Of a DNA stretch of 64,000 nt, positions 16,362 to 25,945 are shown one piece after another. Location: contig NZ_BOMQ01000051.1 in NCBI RefSeq assembly GCF_016862275.1, positions 62,001-126,000 of the forward strand, read 5' to 3'. The position numbers and the translations under genes are program-made. The notes below the pieces were generated by a model. It worked only from the letters and a program-made list of their open reading frames with translations, was not told the DNA's origin and ran no database searches. How positions within the stretch are numbered: position 1 is the stretch's first letter; each line of letters opens with the position of its first letter. Origin of the DNA: Actinoplanes nipponensis (lineage in GTDB: Bacteria; Actinomycetota; Actinomycetes; Mycobacteriales; Micromonosporaceae).

Positions 16362-16766
16362 TCAGGCCGGGATGATCCGGCCGCCGATCTGCCGGGCCAC
16401 CTCGAGGTCGTTGCCCTCGAACCAGCTCTCGGCCACCTTCTCCCCGGCCAGCCGGAAGATGATGATGCCGGTCTCCCGCACGCTCTGCCCGCCGGGCGGC
16501 AGGTCCAGGTACCCACCCCGGTACGTCGACCGGATCGTGTAGCGCACCACGACCTTGTCCCCGCTGCCGATGACGTCCTCGACGACCGGCTGCTGGTCGG
16601 CGAAGGCGGCCGGGTACCAGCGCAGCCAGGTGGTGAAGGCGGCCCGGTCCCCGCTGCCGCCCGGCCCGTGCGCCACGAAGTCGTCGGTGACCAGGTCGGC
16701 CAGCCGCTGCTCGTCCCCCGTGCGGCACATGGCGAACCACGCGCGCGCGATCTCGGTCGCATCCAT
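16362..16766 (-). CDS. SnoaL-like polyketide cyclase / ester-cyclase-fold protein
   Basis: A 134-residue NTF2-fold protein: helical N-terminus (ATEIARAWFAMCRTGDEQRL), then VTDDFVAHGPGG, WLRWYPAAFADQ and VVEDVIGSGDKVVVRYTIR strands. The family includes polyketide cyclases, ketosteroid isomerase-like enzymes and many uncharacterised proteins. Upstream of ATG 16766, TAGAAC lies seven bases away and no Shine-Dalgarno sequence is visible, so it may be leaderless. It converges with bluB, 15 bp apart. No biosynthetic neighbour indicates a substrate. Confidence 0.75.
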   Translation of the reverse strand: MDATEIARAWFAMCRTGDEQRLADLVTDDFVAHGPGGSGDRAAFTTWLRWYPAAFADQQPVVEDVIGSGDKVVVRYTIRSTYRGGYLDLPPGGQSVRETGIIIFRLAGEKVAESWFEGNDLEVARQIGGRIIPA

Positions 16767-16812
16767 GCGTCAAGTTCTATGTCATCCGGGCGGGCGGCGC
16801 ACTGCAACACGG

Positions 16813-16842
16813 GCCGGCGGCCGGAACATCCCGGCCGCCGGC
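16813..16842. terminator. Strong hairpin after the secreted-protein gene
   Basis: GCCGGCGGCCGG (16813-16824) pairs perfectly with 16831-16842 across the loop AACATC. It lies just 3' of the leftward secreted-protein gene (ends 16850) and upstream of the SnoaL gene, so it should terminate the former. Confidence 0.65.
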
Positions 16843-16849
16843 GCCGCCG

Positions 16850-17890
<1,041 letters not shown>

Positions 17891-18009
17891 GTGTGCTCCC
17901 ACATTCCGCAATGGATAGACCACGGGCAATGTATGAGCTCGATGGTGCGCGTCGCGTGGCCGAACCACAACGCCCGGATGGCCGCGGGCCGAAGACTGGG
18001 AGCGGCGGA

Positions 18010-20151
18010 TCAGTCGGGCTTCTTGAACTCCTGCTCCGGCTTGCCCTCCATGTAGTCCGCCATCGTGCGGTACACCGCCGGGTTCACGATGCCGTGCGAC
18101 ATCCGGTCGGTGTGCCCGGCCCAGTCGGGGTTGACCAGGTAGCCGGCCACCACCAGGTCCTGGGTGCCGACCACCAGCGCCGCGGTCTTGTCGTCGTCGG
18201 TGGTGCCGGTCTTGCCGAAGACCGGGTGGCCGACGACGCGGCGGGCGCTGGGCTCGGTGGCGCCGCCGCAGTTGCCCAGCTGGGCCCGGTCGCCGACCGG
18301 GCAGCGGGCCGCGTCCAGCGCCTTGCGGGCGACGTCCTTGCTGGTGGCCCGGTTGCACTTGGGCTGGCCGATGTCGCTCTTCTTGCCGTCCTGGGTGTAG
18401 ATCTGCTGGATCGGGGTGGGCGCGCAGTACATGCCGTCACCGGCCAGCGTCGCGTACGCGTTGGCGATGTCCAGCGGTGTGGACGCCGAGACGCCGAGGG
18501 TGAACGCGCCCCACTGGTTCGCGGCCTCCTCGTTGTTCGCCATCTCCGCGTCCTTCTGCGCCCGGAACTTGACCCCGAACCGCTTCGCCACGTCGACCAC
18601 GTTCTCCGCGCCGACCTTCTCCTGCAGCGGCACGAAGTACGTGTTGACCGAGCGGCCGAAGCCGGTCCACATGTTGAACGGGCCGACCTCGCTCTTGGAG
18701 GAGTTGCCGGGGCAGTAGAAGTGCGTGCCGGGGCAGGCCGCGTCGGAGCGCGGATCGATGATGTAGCCGGACCGGTACCGCTCCTGGGCGTCGATCGTGA
18801 AGCTCGGCTCGAGGCCGCTCTCCAGCGCCGCCACCATGGTGAACATCTTGAACACCGAACCGGCCTGGTAGCCGCTGATGTCCCCGCCGCCGGTGATGAT
18901 GGGGTTGGTGGTGTTGGGGTACGTGCCGCGGATGCCCTCGGCCGCCTTGCGCGGGTCGGACGAGATCTTGTTCTCCGGGTCGCTGGTGCTGTCCAGCTTG
19001 TACTTGCGGTTCGCCGCCAGCGTGCGCACCCGGCCCGAGCCGGGCTCCACCCCGGCCAGCAGCAGCGCGTTGCGGTTGGTGTCCTTGATGAGCCCGGTGA
19101 TCTCCTTGCGGGCCGCGCTCTGCGCCTTGACGTCCAGCGACGTGACGATCCGGTAGCCGCCGGTCTTGAGCTGCCGCTCGCGGTCGTACGTGGTCTTGCC
19201 GAACGCCTCCTGGCTCAGCCACCAGCGGTAGAAGTAGTCGCAGAAGAAGCCCCAGTTGTTCTTCGCGACCGACACGCAGCCGTTGCCCGGCCGGTTGGTG
19301 GTCCGGCCCAGCTTGACCGCCTTGGCCTTGGTGGCCTCGTCGGGCTTGAGGTACCCCAGGTCCCGCATGTTGTCGATGATGTAGTTGCGCCGGTCCAGCG
19401 CCTGCGGGTAGCCGCTGGTGGTGGTCGGGTCGAACGACGTGGGCGCCTTGACCATGCCGGCCAGCAGGGCGGCCTCGGCCACCGAGAGGTCACGCGGCTT
19501 CTTCTTGAAGTACACCTGGCTGCCGGCGTAGACGCCGTACGCGCCGTTGCCGAACGGGGCGATGTTCAGGTACCGCTCGAGGATCTGCTGCTTGGTCAGC
19601 TCCTTCTCGAGCTGCAGCGCGTACTTCATCTCGGAGAGCTTGCGCTCCGGGGTGTCCTTGGTCGCGTCGACCGCCTCCTGCGGGGTCCGCGCGGAGTAGG
19701 CCAGCGTCATCCGGACCAGCTGCATGGTCAGCGTCGAGGCGCCCTGCTTGTCGCCGCCCTGCTTGTTGTTGACGAAGGCCCGGGCGACGCCCTTGAGGTC
19801 GACGCCGTTGTGCTTGTAGAACTGGTGGTCCTCGGCGGCGACGATCGCGTTCTGCATGTTGACCGAGATGTCCTTGAGCGGGACGTCGCTGCGGAACTCG
19901 TCGTACATGACCGCCAGCTGGGTCTTGTTGTCCGCGGCGAAGACCCGCGTCACCTGCGGCGCGGTCTGCTGTTCGAGCTGGCTGGGCAACTGCGCGAACG
20001 TCTCCGACCCGGCCTTGGCCGCCAGCCCTGACATGGCGACGGCGGGGAACGAGGCTGCGGCGACCACCACGCCCGCCAGCAGCCCGCAGATCAGCAGTGA
20101 TCCGGCGCTGGCGAACTTGTTGCGGTCGCGGGGAGGCGTTGGGGAGGTCAC
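18010..20151 (-). CDS. Class A penicillin-binding protein (PonA-type)
   Basis: A 713-residue bifunctional peptidoglycan synthase anchored in the membrane. One N-terminal helix (about 20-45: SLLICGLLAGVVVAAASF) is followed by a GT51 glycosyltransferase domain with catalytic Glu in AAEDHQFYKHNGVD and the GASTLTMQLVR motif. The transpeptidase domain has SVFK (active-site Ser), the SVN triad and FGKTGTTDDDK. GTG 20151 is chosen because TAACCT lies seven bases upstream (leaderless); GTG 20172 would sit before that box. No PASTA domain is present. Confidence 0.92.
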   Translation of the reverse strand: MTSPTPPRDRNKFASAGSLLICGLLAGVVVAAASFPAVAMSGLAAKAGSETFAQLPSQLEQQTAPQVTRVFAADNKTQLAVMYDEFRSDVPLKDISVNMQNAIVAAEDHQFYKHNGVDLKGVARAFVNNKQGGDKQGASTLTMQLVRMTLAYSARTPQEAVDATKDTPERKLSEMKYALQLEKELTKQQILERYLNIAPFGNGAYGVYAGSQVYFKKKPRDLSVAEAALLAGMVKAPTSFDPTTTSGYPQALDRRNYIIDNMRDLGYLKPDEATKAKAVKLGRTTNRPGNGCVSVAKNNWGFFCDYFYRWWLSQEAFGKTTYDRERQLKTGGYRIVTSLDVKAQSAARKEITGLIKDTNRNALLLAGVEPGSGRVRTLAANRKYKLDSTSDPENKISSDPRKAAEGIRGTYPNTTNPIITGGGDISGYQAGSVFKMFTMVAALESGLEPSFTIDAQERYRSGYIIDPRSDAACPGTHFYCPGNSSKSEVGPFNMWTGFGRSVNTYFVPLQEKVGAENVVDVAKRFGVKFRAQKDAEMANNEEAANQWGAFTLGVSASTPLDIANAYATLAGDGMYCAPTPIQQIYTQDGKKSDIGQPKCNRATSKDVARKALDAARCPVGDRAQLGNCGGATEPSARRVVGHPVFGKTGTTDDDKTAALVVGTQDLVVAGYLVNPDWAGHTDRMSHGIVNPAVYRTMADYMEGKPEQEFKKPD

Positions 20152-20188
20152 TCGAAACAGGTTAGTCACGAAGATCCAAGACCGCCGC

Positions 20189-21184
20189 TCAGAGGTCCGA
20201 CTCGAGAGTCGCCACATCACCGGCCCGGGCGGCGGCCGGGATCCGCTGCCGGGCGGCGGCGTCGCCGTACAGGGCCCAGCGCAGGAACTCCGCCGATGTG
20301 CCGGTGGTCGCCTCGAAGTCGCCCGCCCGGGTGACGTGCCCGCCGTCGGTGATCGCCAGCAGCGCGCGTGACCAGGGCACCGCCGCGTACACGGCGTGCC
20401 CGGCCCGGAAGGTCACCGTCTCGTCCTTGCGGCCGTGCACGAACAGCAGCGCCGCGGAGGGGCCGGCGAAGGGCGCCGCCTGGAAGTCGGTGCCGGCCAG
20501 GACCACGCCCGCTTTGAGACGTTCATCACGATGCGCGCTGAACAACCCGACGGTGGTGATTCCCCCGGCGGAGTGACCGGCGGCCCCGATCCGGTCCGCG
20601 TCGATCATACGGCCGAGCGGGTCGGCCGGCGCGAGCAGCGCGTCCAGCACCGCGGAGGCGTCCGCGGGCTGGTTCACGATGTCCGGGGCGTAGAAGTCGC
20701 TGGCGCCGTACGACGTGCGCGGGTAGGTCGGGCCCGCCACGACGAACCCCGCCTGGGCCCAGCGGGAGAGCATCGCCGCGTAGTCGCCCGGCTGCGCGGT
20801 CAGGCCGTGACTGAACAGCACCAGCGGGAACCGGCCGGCGGCGGCCGGCGCGTCGTCGACCGGGTCGGGGCTGGGCGGGGCCGTACCGGCGGCCGGGTAC
20901 CAGACCGTGGTCGGCAGCGGCCGGTCCGCGCCGCGGGCGAACTCCAGCACGCGCCGGCCGACCGCGAAGGCGCCCGCCGGGGCGATACCCGGCGGCGGGG
21001 TGTACGGCGCGGTCACGTCCCGCGGGGCCAGCGACGACGCGGTGGTGGAAGCGAGGATGGGCGCCGCCGACGCGGAGGCGGTGGTCGCGCCGGGCCGGGC
21101 GGCCCCGGGCTGCGCCGCGCACGCCGTCAGGGCCCCGGCGCCGGCGGTGGCGGCCAGCCCGGCCAGCAGTGTCCGTCTACGCAT
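20189..21184 (-). CDS. Predicted lipoprotein alpha/beta hydrolase
   Basis: A 331-residue exported hydrolase. The N-terminus MRRRTLLAGL with LTAC shortly after shows a Tat-like twin-arginine signal and a lipobox, so it is probably attached to the outer face of the membrane. The body is a platelet-activating-factor acetylhydrolase/dienelactone-hydrolase type fold: LFSHGL oxyanion region, AAGHSAGG nucleophile elbow, FVHGRKDETV (Asp) and TDGGHVTR (His). ATG 21184 follows AGGA by eight bases; ATG 21193 is in frame just before. Substrate unknown, likely an ester or lipid. Confidence 0.82.
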   Translation of the reverse strand: MRRRTLLAGLAATAGAGALTACAAQPGAARPGATTASASAAPILASTTASSLAPRDVTAPYTPPPGIAPAGAFAVGRRVLEFARGADRPLPTTVWYPAAGTAPPSPDPVDDAPAAAGRFPLVLFSHGLTAQPGDYAAMLSRWAQAGFVVAGPTYPRTSYGASDFYAPDIVNQPADASAVLDALLAPADPLGRMIDADRIGAAGHSAGGITTVGLFSAHRDERLKAGVVLAGTDFQAAPFAGPSAALLFVHGRKDETVTFRAGHAVYAAVPWSRALLAITDGGHVTRAGDFEATTGTSAEFLRWALYGDAAARQRIPAAARAGDVATLESDL

Positions 21185-21259
21185 GGTGACCATCCTGCGC
21201 GACGAAGCTGTGCTGACCTTGAGAATCCCCCGAGCCGAACATCACACCGCGTGCGGGAT

Positions 21260-21271
21260 TAGGCTGCGATC
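21260..21271 (+). promoter_or_regulatory. Leaderless promoter -10 (TAGGCT) for the F420 oxidoreductase
   Basis: TAGGCT at 21260-21265 is followed by six bases and ATG 21272, with no Shine-Dalgarno sequence. Confidence 0.6.
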
Positions 21272-22054
21272 ATGACCTCGAGGCCGGTAAGGATCGGGCT
21301 GCAGCTCCAGCCCCAGCACATGGACTACGCCACCATCCGCCGTACGGCGGCCGAGGCCGAGGAGCTCGGCGCCGACGTCCTGTTCAACTGGGACCACTTC
21401 TACCCGCTGTACGGCGAGCCCGACGGCCTGCACTTCGAGTGCTGGACCATGCTCGCCGCGTGGGCCGAGTCGACCTCCCGGGTGGAGATCGGCGCGCTCG
21501 TCACCTGCAACAGCTACCGCAACCCGGAACTGCTGGCCGACATGGCCCGCACCGTCGACCACATCAGCGACGGCCGGCTCATCCTCGGCATCGGCTCCGG
21601 CTGGTTCGAGCGGGACTACCAGGAGTACGGCTACGAGTTCGGCACCGCCGGCGGCCGGCTCGACGACCTCGCCGGGGCGCTGCCGCGGATCGAGTCGCGC
21701 TGGGGCAAGCTCAACCCGCCGCCGACCCGCAAGATCCCGGTGCTGATCGGCGGTGGCGGCGAGAAGAAGACGCTCAAGCTGGTGGCCCGGCACGCCGACA
21801 TCTGGCACAGCTTCGGCGACGCCGCGACCATCGCGCACAAGCTCGGCGTCCTGCGCGGGCACTGCGCGGACGCCGGCCGGGACATCGCCGAGATCGAGGT
21901 GTCGACCGCCGCCCCCAAGGGCGACCCGGCGACCGGCGGCGCGGAGCTGCGGGAGCTGGGCGTCTCGCTGTTCACCGTCGGGGTCGGCGGGCCCAAGCCG
22001 GACCTGGGCGAGCTGAAGCAGTGGCTCGCCTGGCGCGACCAGCAGAACGCGTGA
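21272..22054 (+). CDS. LLM-class F420-dependent oxidoreductase
   Basis: A 260-residue TIM-barrel enzyme of the luciferase-like family. Family features: RIGLQLQPQHMDY start, LFNWDHFYPLYG, GALVTCNSYRNPELLADMA, SDGRLILGIGSGWF and PVLIGGGGEKKTLKLVARHAD. The SGRLILGIGAGW-type and IGGGGEKxTL-type segments are typical of the F420-dependent members of actinomycetes, which use reduced deazaflavin F420 for hydride transfer. The physiological substrate is unknown. It stands alone and ends at a perfect bidirectional terminator palindrome. Confidence 0.88.
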   Translation: MTSRPVRIGLQLQPQHMDYATIRRTAAEAEELGADVLFNWDHFYPLYGEPDGLHFECWTMLAAWAESTSRVEIGALVTCNSYRNPELLADMARTVDHISDGRLILGIGSGWFERDYQEYGYEFGTAGGRLDDLAGALPRIESRWGKLNPPPTRKIPVLIGGGGEKKTLKLVARHADIWHSFGDAATIAHKLGVLRGHCADAGRDIAEIEVSTAAPKGDPATGGAELRELGVSLFTVGVGGPKPDLGELKQWLAWRDQQNA

Positions 22055-22061
22055 CCGGTGC

Positions 22062-22085
22062 CGGCCGGGCCCGCGGGCCCGGCCG
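22062..22085. terminator. 24-bp perfect palindrome, bidirectional terminator
   Basis: Positions 22062-22073 are the exact reverse complement of 22074-22085 (all G/C). It lies between the convergent ends of the F420 oxidoreductase and the LuxR-type response regulator and should form a very stable hairpin in both transcripts. It has no T-tract, as is common for actinomycete terminators. Confidence 0.65.
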
Positions 22086-22100
22086 TCGCCCACCGGCGGC

Positions 22101-22760
22101 TCAGCGGGCGCGCTCCCGGCCGTCCAGGTAGCGCAGGACGGCGGCGACCCGGCGGTCCGAGCGGTCGTCCGGCGCCATGTCCAGCTTGTGGAAGATGCTG
22201 CGGATGTGTTTGTGCACGGCGCCCTCGCTGACGAACAGCCGCTCGGCGATCGCCACGTTGCCCAGGCCCTCGGCCATCAGGGCCAGCACGTCGCGCTCAC
22301 GCGGGCTGAGCCGCTCCAGCCGCGAGTCCGGGCGGGTCCGGGCGAACAGCTGGGCCACCACGTCGGGATCGATCGCGGTGCCGCCCGCCGCGACCCGGTG
22401 CAGCGCCGCCAGGAACTCCTCGACCCGGCCGACCCGCTCCTTGAGCAGGTAGCCCAGGCCCCGGGCGCCGCCGGCCAGCAGCTCGGTGGCGAACATCTGC
22501 TCCACGTACGCCGAGAGCACCAGCACCGCCAGCTCCGGCCGCCGCCGCCGCGCCTCGACCGCCGCCACGATGCCCTCGTCGGCATGCGTCGGCGGCATCC
22601 GCACGTCGACGATCGCCACGTCCGGCCCGTACCGGTCGACGGCGGCCAGGAACGCGTCCGGGTCGCCCGCGGTGGCCACCACGTCCAGTCCCTCGGCCCG
22701 CAGCAGCAGCGCCAGCCCCTCGCGCAGCAGGGCGTCGTCCTCGGCGATCACGATCCGCAC
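22101..22760 (-). CDS. NarL/LuxR-family response regulator
   Basis: A 219-residue two-component regulator. The receiver domain (1-120) has acidic pocket EDD at 7-9, phospho-acceptor Asp in VAIVDVRMPP (about residue 53), VLSAY switch and YLLKE lysine. The C-terminal LuxR-type HTH reads LSPRERDVLALMAEGLGNVA then LFVSEGAVHKHIRSIFHKL. It overlaps the 3' end of the kinase gene by 13 bp, so the two are co-translated. A DERSD-like tail (PDDRSDRRVAAVL) is usual for the LiaR-type group. Confidence 0.93.
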   Translation of the reverse strand: MRIVIAEDDALLREGLALLLRAEGLDVVATAGDPDAFLAAVDRYGPDVAIVDVRMPPTHADEGIVAAVEARRRRPELAVLVLSAYVEQMFATELLAGGARGLGYLLKERVGRVEEFLAALHRVAAGGTAIDPDVVAQLFARTRPDSRLERLSPRERDVLALMAEGLGNVAIAERLFVSEGAVHKHIRSIFHKLDMAPDDRSDRRVAAVLRYLDGRERAR

Positions 22761-23992
22761 GGCAGCTCCACCTCCAGGGTCGTCGGCCCGCCGGGCGGGC
22801 TGGTCACGGTCAGGCCGCCGTCGAGCGCCCCGATCCGGCGGCGGATGCCGACCAGCCCGGACCCGCGCGCCTCGTCGGCGCCGCCCCGGCCGTCGTCGGT
22901 GATCCGCAACCGCAGCATGGTGTCACTGCCGCGCACGGCGACCTCGGCCCGGGTGGCGCCGCTGTGCTTGGCGATGTTGGTCAGCGCCTCCGCCACCACG
23001 AAGTAGGCCGTGGCCTCGACCGCGGCGGCGCAGCGGCCCGGCACGTCGACCTCGATCCGGCACGGCACGGCGCAGGCCGCGGCCAGCCCGCTCAGCGCGC
23101 CGGCCAGCCCGCGGTCGGCGAGCACCGGCGGCAGAATGCCCCGGGCCACCGCCCGCAGCTCGGCCAGGGCCTGCTCGGCCGCGCTCTGCGCGCGTTCCAG
23201 CAGGACCTCGGCCTCGGCCGGGTCGCGGGTCAGCATCCGGCGGGCCGCACCGAGCAGGACGGTGGTGGCGACCAGCCGGTTCTGGGTGCCGTCGTGCAGC
23301 GACCGCTCGATGCGGCGCAGCTCGGTGGCGTGCGCGTCCAGGGCCGCGGCCCGGGTCGCGGTCAGCTCGGCGATGCGCAGCGACAGGTCGGTCCCCGGGC
23401 CGGGCGCGAGCAGCCGCCGGCCGGGCGCGGCCTGCCACCGGGCCAGCGCCGGGGACAGGCCGACCGTCAGCACCGCCCAGCAGACGCCGAGCAGCGAGAC
23501 GGTGACCACGCCGGGCCAGTCGTGCACGGTCCACAGGCCCAGCCCCGGGGTGCGCCCGCCCTCGGGGATCAGCCGCCACCACAGCGCGAACGTGCCGTCC
23601 CGGACCGCCCAGACGGGCAGCTGGATGCCGAGGACGCCGAGCAGCAGGCCGGCGGTGGCGTGGCGGATCAGCCAGCGCAGCTCGCGGCGGGTGGCCGGAT
23701 CGGTGAGCACGGCCCGCCAGCGCCCGGGCGGCGGGCCAGGGCTGAGCACCTCGGCGCCGCGCCGCGACAGCCGCGCCCGCTCCAGATCCGCGACGGCGTG
23801 CAGGGCGCGCGCCGCCGAGGGCACCAGCGCCAGTCCGATCCCGATCAGCCCGGCGGCGGCCACCAGGGCCAGCCACAGCAGCACGCCCAGGGCCAGGGCG
23901 GCCGTGCCGAGCCCGCCGACCAGGTCGCGCAGCGCCCGCCCGGTGGAGCCGCGGGCCTCCCCCGCCAGCCGCCGGATCTGTGTCGCCTCCAT
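22748..23992 (-). CDS. Sensor histidine kinase (HisKA_3 / LiaS-type)
   Basis: A 414-residue membrane kinase. Four hydrophobic stretches lie at about 32-60 and 115-185, and a DUF-like sensor region links them. The dimerisation/phosphorylation helix is IERSLHDGTQNRLVA, where His in LHDG is the phospho-acceptor. The HATPase_c domain has EALTNIAKHSGA (N box), DDGRGGADEARGSGLVGIRRR (shortened G1/G2) and a C-terminal GGPTTLEVELP. It is paired with the response regulator by overlap. TAGGGT lies eight bases before ATG 23992, so a leaderless start is possible. The stimulus is unknown, perhaps membrane stress. Confidence 0.92.
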   Translation of the reverse strand: MEATQIRRLAGEARGSTGRALRDLVGGLGTAALALGVLLWLALVAAAGLIGIGLALVPSAARALHAVADLERARLSRRGAEVLSPGPPPGRWRAVLTDPATRRELRWLIRHATAGLLLGVLGIQLPVWAVRDGTFALWWRLIPEGGRTPGLGLWTVHDWPGVVTVSLLGVCWAVLTVGLSPALARWQAAPGRRLLAPGPGTDLSLRIAELTATRAAALDAHATELRRIERSLHDGTQNRLVATTVLLGAARRMLTRDPAEAEVLLERAQSAAEQALAELRAVARGILPPVLADRGLAGALSGLAAACAVPCRIEVDVPGRCAAAVEATAYFVVAEALTNIAKHSGATRAEVAVRGSDTMLRLRITDDGRGGADEARGSGLVGIRRRIGALDGGLTVTSPPGGPTTLEVELPCGS

Positions 23993-24107
23993 GGCCGCTG
24001 ACCCTAGGGGGCGAACGCCACCGGTGGCCCGGCCGGGGCCGGAAAGTACAGCTGGCTGTACCCCCGGCCGGGCAGGTGACGGGATGGGAGACCGGCCGGG
24101 ACGCGCC

Positions 24108-24120
24108 TAGCGTCGACGGC
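24108..24120 (+). promoter_or_regulatory. Leaderless promoter -10 (TAGCGT) for the small membrane protein
   Basis: TAGCGT at 24108-24113 is followed by seven bases and ATG 24121; no Shine-Dalgarno sequence. Confidence 0.55.
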
Positions 24121-24312
24121 ATGACCGACATCGACCGCAACCACCCGTCCGCCGGCCGGGCGCTGGCCTGGACGCTGCTCGTGCTCTGCACGGTCGGCAA
24201 CCTGGCGCTCTCGCTCTACGGCGGCGCGCTCGTGCTGCACATCGCGCTGGGCGTGGCCACCGTGGTGTGCGTCGCCGCGCTGGTGTTCACCTACCTGCGG
24301 CGTACCCGCTGA
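24121..24312 (+). CDS. Small two-helix membrane protein
   Basis: A 63-residue protein with two hydrophobic helices (about 14-35 and 38-57) joined by a short Gly/Ala turn, a polar N-terminus and a basic end (TYLRRTR). Function unknown. It diverges from the histidine kinase gene and could be a target of the two-component system, since sensors of this class often control neighbouring small membrane proteins. That link is inference. The leaderless promoter and the dedicated terminator argue that it is a real gene. Confidence 0.65.
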   Translation: MTDIDRNHPSAGRALAWTLLVLCTVGNLALSLYGGALVLHIALGVATVVCVAALVFTYLRRTR

Positions 24313-24317
24313 ACGCC

Positions 24318-24352
24318 GGAGGCGGGGCCCGCGAACCGCCGGCCCCGCCTCC
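24318..24352. terminator. 12-bp-arm hairpin between convergent genes
   Basis: GGAGGCGGGGCC (24318-24329) pairs perfectly with 24341-24352 across an 11-nt loop, between the small membrane protein gene and gntP-like gene ends. Bidirectional terminator. Confidence 0.7.
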
Positions 24353-24362
24353 CGGTCCCGCG

Positions 24363-25856
24363 TCAGACGAAGACGTCCAGGATCATCACGCAGGCGAAGC
24401 CGACCACCGAGATGATCGTCTCCATCACCGACCAGGTCTTGATGGTCTGCCCGACGGTCATCCCGAAGTACTCCTTGACCAGCCAGAAACCCGCGTCGTT
24501 GACGTGCGAGAAGAACAGCGAGCCACAGCCGATGGCCAGGGCCAGCAGCGAGATCTCGGGCTTGTCGAGGGTCGCGGCGAGCGGGGCCACGATGCCCGCG
24601 GCGGTGATCGTGGCGACGGTGGCCGAGCCGGTCGCCACCCGGATGCCCACCGCCACCAGGAAGCCGAGCAGCAGGGCCGAGATGTTCGCGTCCTTGGCCG
24701 CGTCGGCGACCACGTTGCCGACCCCGGCGTCCACCAGCACCTGCTTGAAGCCGCCGCCGGCGGCGACGATGAGCAGGATGCCGGCGATCGGCGGCAGCGA
24801 GCCGCCGATGACCGCCGAGGTCTGCGCCCGGTCGAAGCCGGCCCGCTTGCCCAGCGTCCACATCGCCAGCAGCACGCCGGCCAGCAGCGCGACCACCGGC
24901 GTGCCGGCGATGTCGAGCGCCTGGCGCAGGCCGGTGTCCTCGTCCAGGGTGAGCTCGCCGACGGCGCGGATCAGCATCAGCACGATCGGTAGCAGGATCG
25001 TCAGCACCGCGGCGGTGACGCTGGGGTGGCGCCGGCGGTCCGGCAGGCCGGCGTCGACCGGCCGGTCCGGCTCCGCCGAGCCGGCGTTGGCCAGGTCGTC
25101 GCGGTCCACGAAGTCCTGACCGCCGGCTGGGCCGGAACCGGCGGACCGGTCGCCGACGCCCGCCGGCGCCAGCAGGGCGGGCACCGCGAGCGGCACCCGC
25201 TTGGCGATGAAGTTGCCGAAGACCGGGCCCGCGATGATCACCGTGGGGATGGCGCAGATGAGGCCGAAGGCCAGGGTGAGGCCCAGGTCGGCGCCGAGGC
25301 TGGACACCGCGACCAGCGGGCCGGGGTGCGGCGGGACCAGGCCGTGCAGCACCGACAGGCCGGCCAGCGCCGGGATGCCGATCTTCAGCAGCGGCACGTC
25401 GGTGCGCCGGGCCACCAGCAGCACGATCGGCACCAGCAGCACGACGCCGACCTCGAAGAACAGCGGCAGGCCGATGAGCGCCGCGACGCCGGCCATGGCC
25501 CACGGCAGCGCCGATCCGGAGAACCGCCGGACGATCGAGGTGACGATGCCGTCGGCGCCGCCGGACTCGGCCAGCAGCGCCCCGATCATCGAGCCGAGCG
25601 CGATCAGCAGGCCGACGCTGCCGACCGTGCTGCCGACCCCGGCGGTGAAGGACTTGATGGTGGCGTCGGGCGCGACGCCGGCCACGACCCCGAGGACGGC
25701 CGCACCGATGATCAGGGCGAGGAAGGGATGCCATTTGGCCCAGGCGATGAGCAGGACGACGGCCGCGATGCCGAGCACCGCGGCGAGGACGAGCTGGCCG
25801 GTCCCGGCGGAGGTGATCGCTTCCGCGGCCAGCACCGGTGCAGAGAGCGGGATCAT
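24363..25856 (-). CDS. GntP-family gluconate:H+ symporter
   Basis: A 497-residue polytopic transporter of the gluconate permease family. Characteristic segments: LIAWAKWHPFLALIIGA, ALGSMIGALLAESGGAD, LFFEVGVVLLVPI, VPPHPGPLVAVSSLGADLG, ATGSATVATITAAGIVAPL and GCGSLFFSHVNDAGFWLVKEYFG. About 12 membrane helices are visible. A hydrophilic insert of about 45 residues rich in Asp/Gly/Pro sits near 232-276 in a cytoplasmic or periplasmic loop. The frame is continuous through it, so it is no frameshift. No gluconate kinase is adjacent, though a PfkB-type kinase lies 5 kb away. Confidence 0.93.
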   Translation of the reverse strand: MIPLSAPVLAAEAITSAGTGQLVLAAVLGIAAVVLLIAWAKWHPFLALIIGAAVLGVVAGVAPDATIKSFTAGVGSTVGSVGLLIALGSMIGALLAESGGADGIVTSIVRRFSGSALPWAMAGVAALIGLPLFFEVGVVLLVPIVLLVARRTDVPLLKIGIPALAGLSVLHGLVPPHPGPLVAVSSLGADLGLTLAFGLICAIPTVIIAGPVFGNFIAKRVPLAVPALLAPAGVGDRSAGSGPAGGQDFVDRDDLANAGSAEPDRPVDAGLPDRRRHPSVTAAVLTILLPIVLMLIRAVGELTLDEDTGLRQALDIAGTPVVALLAGVLLAMWTLGKRAGFDRAQTSAVIGGSLPPIAGILLIVAAGGGFKQVLVDAGVGNVVADAAKDANISALLLGFLVAVGIRVATGSATVATITAAGIVAPLAATLDKPEISLLALAIGCGSLFFSHVNDAGFWLVKEYFGMTVGQTIKTWSVMETIISVVGFACVMILDVFV

Positions 25857-25945
25857 GCGCGTGCCCTACCCGATGCCCCCGCTTTCCAACCCCGTCCTGC
25901 TGACCGGGCGGAAAGCCACGGCGGCCGGGGCCGCCGGGCCGCGGC

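Noticed and set aside
24900..25200. Frameshift in the GntP-type transporter
   Set aside because: A hydrophilic stretch looked foreign, but the same frame resumes with conserved helices on both sides, so it is a loop insert.
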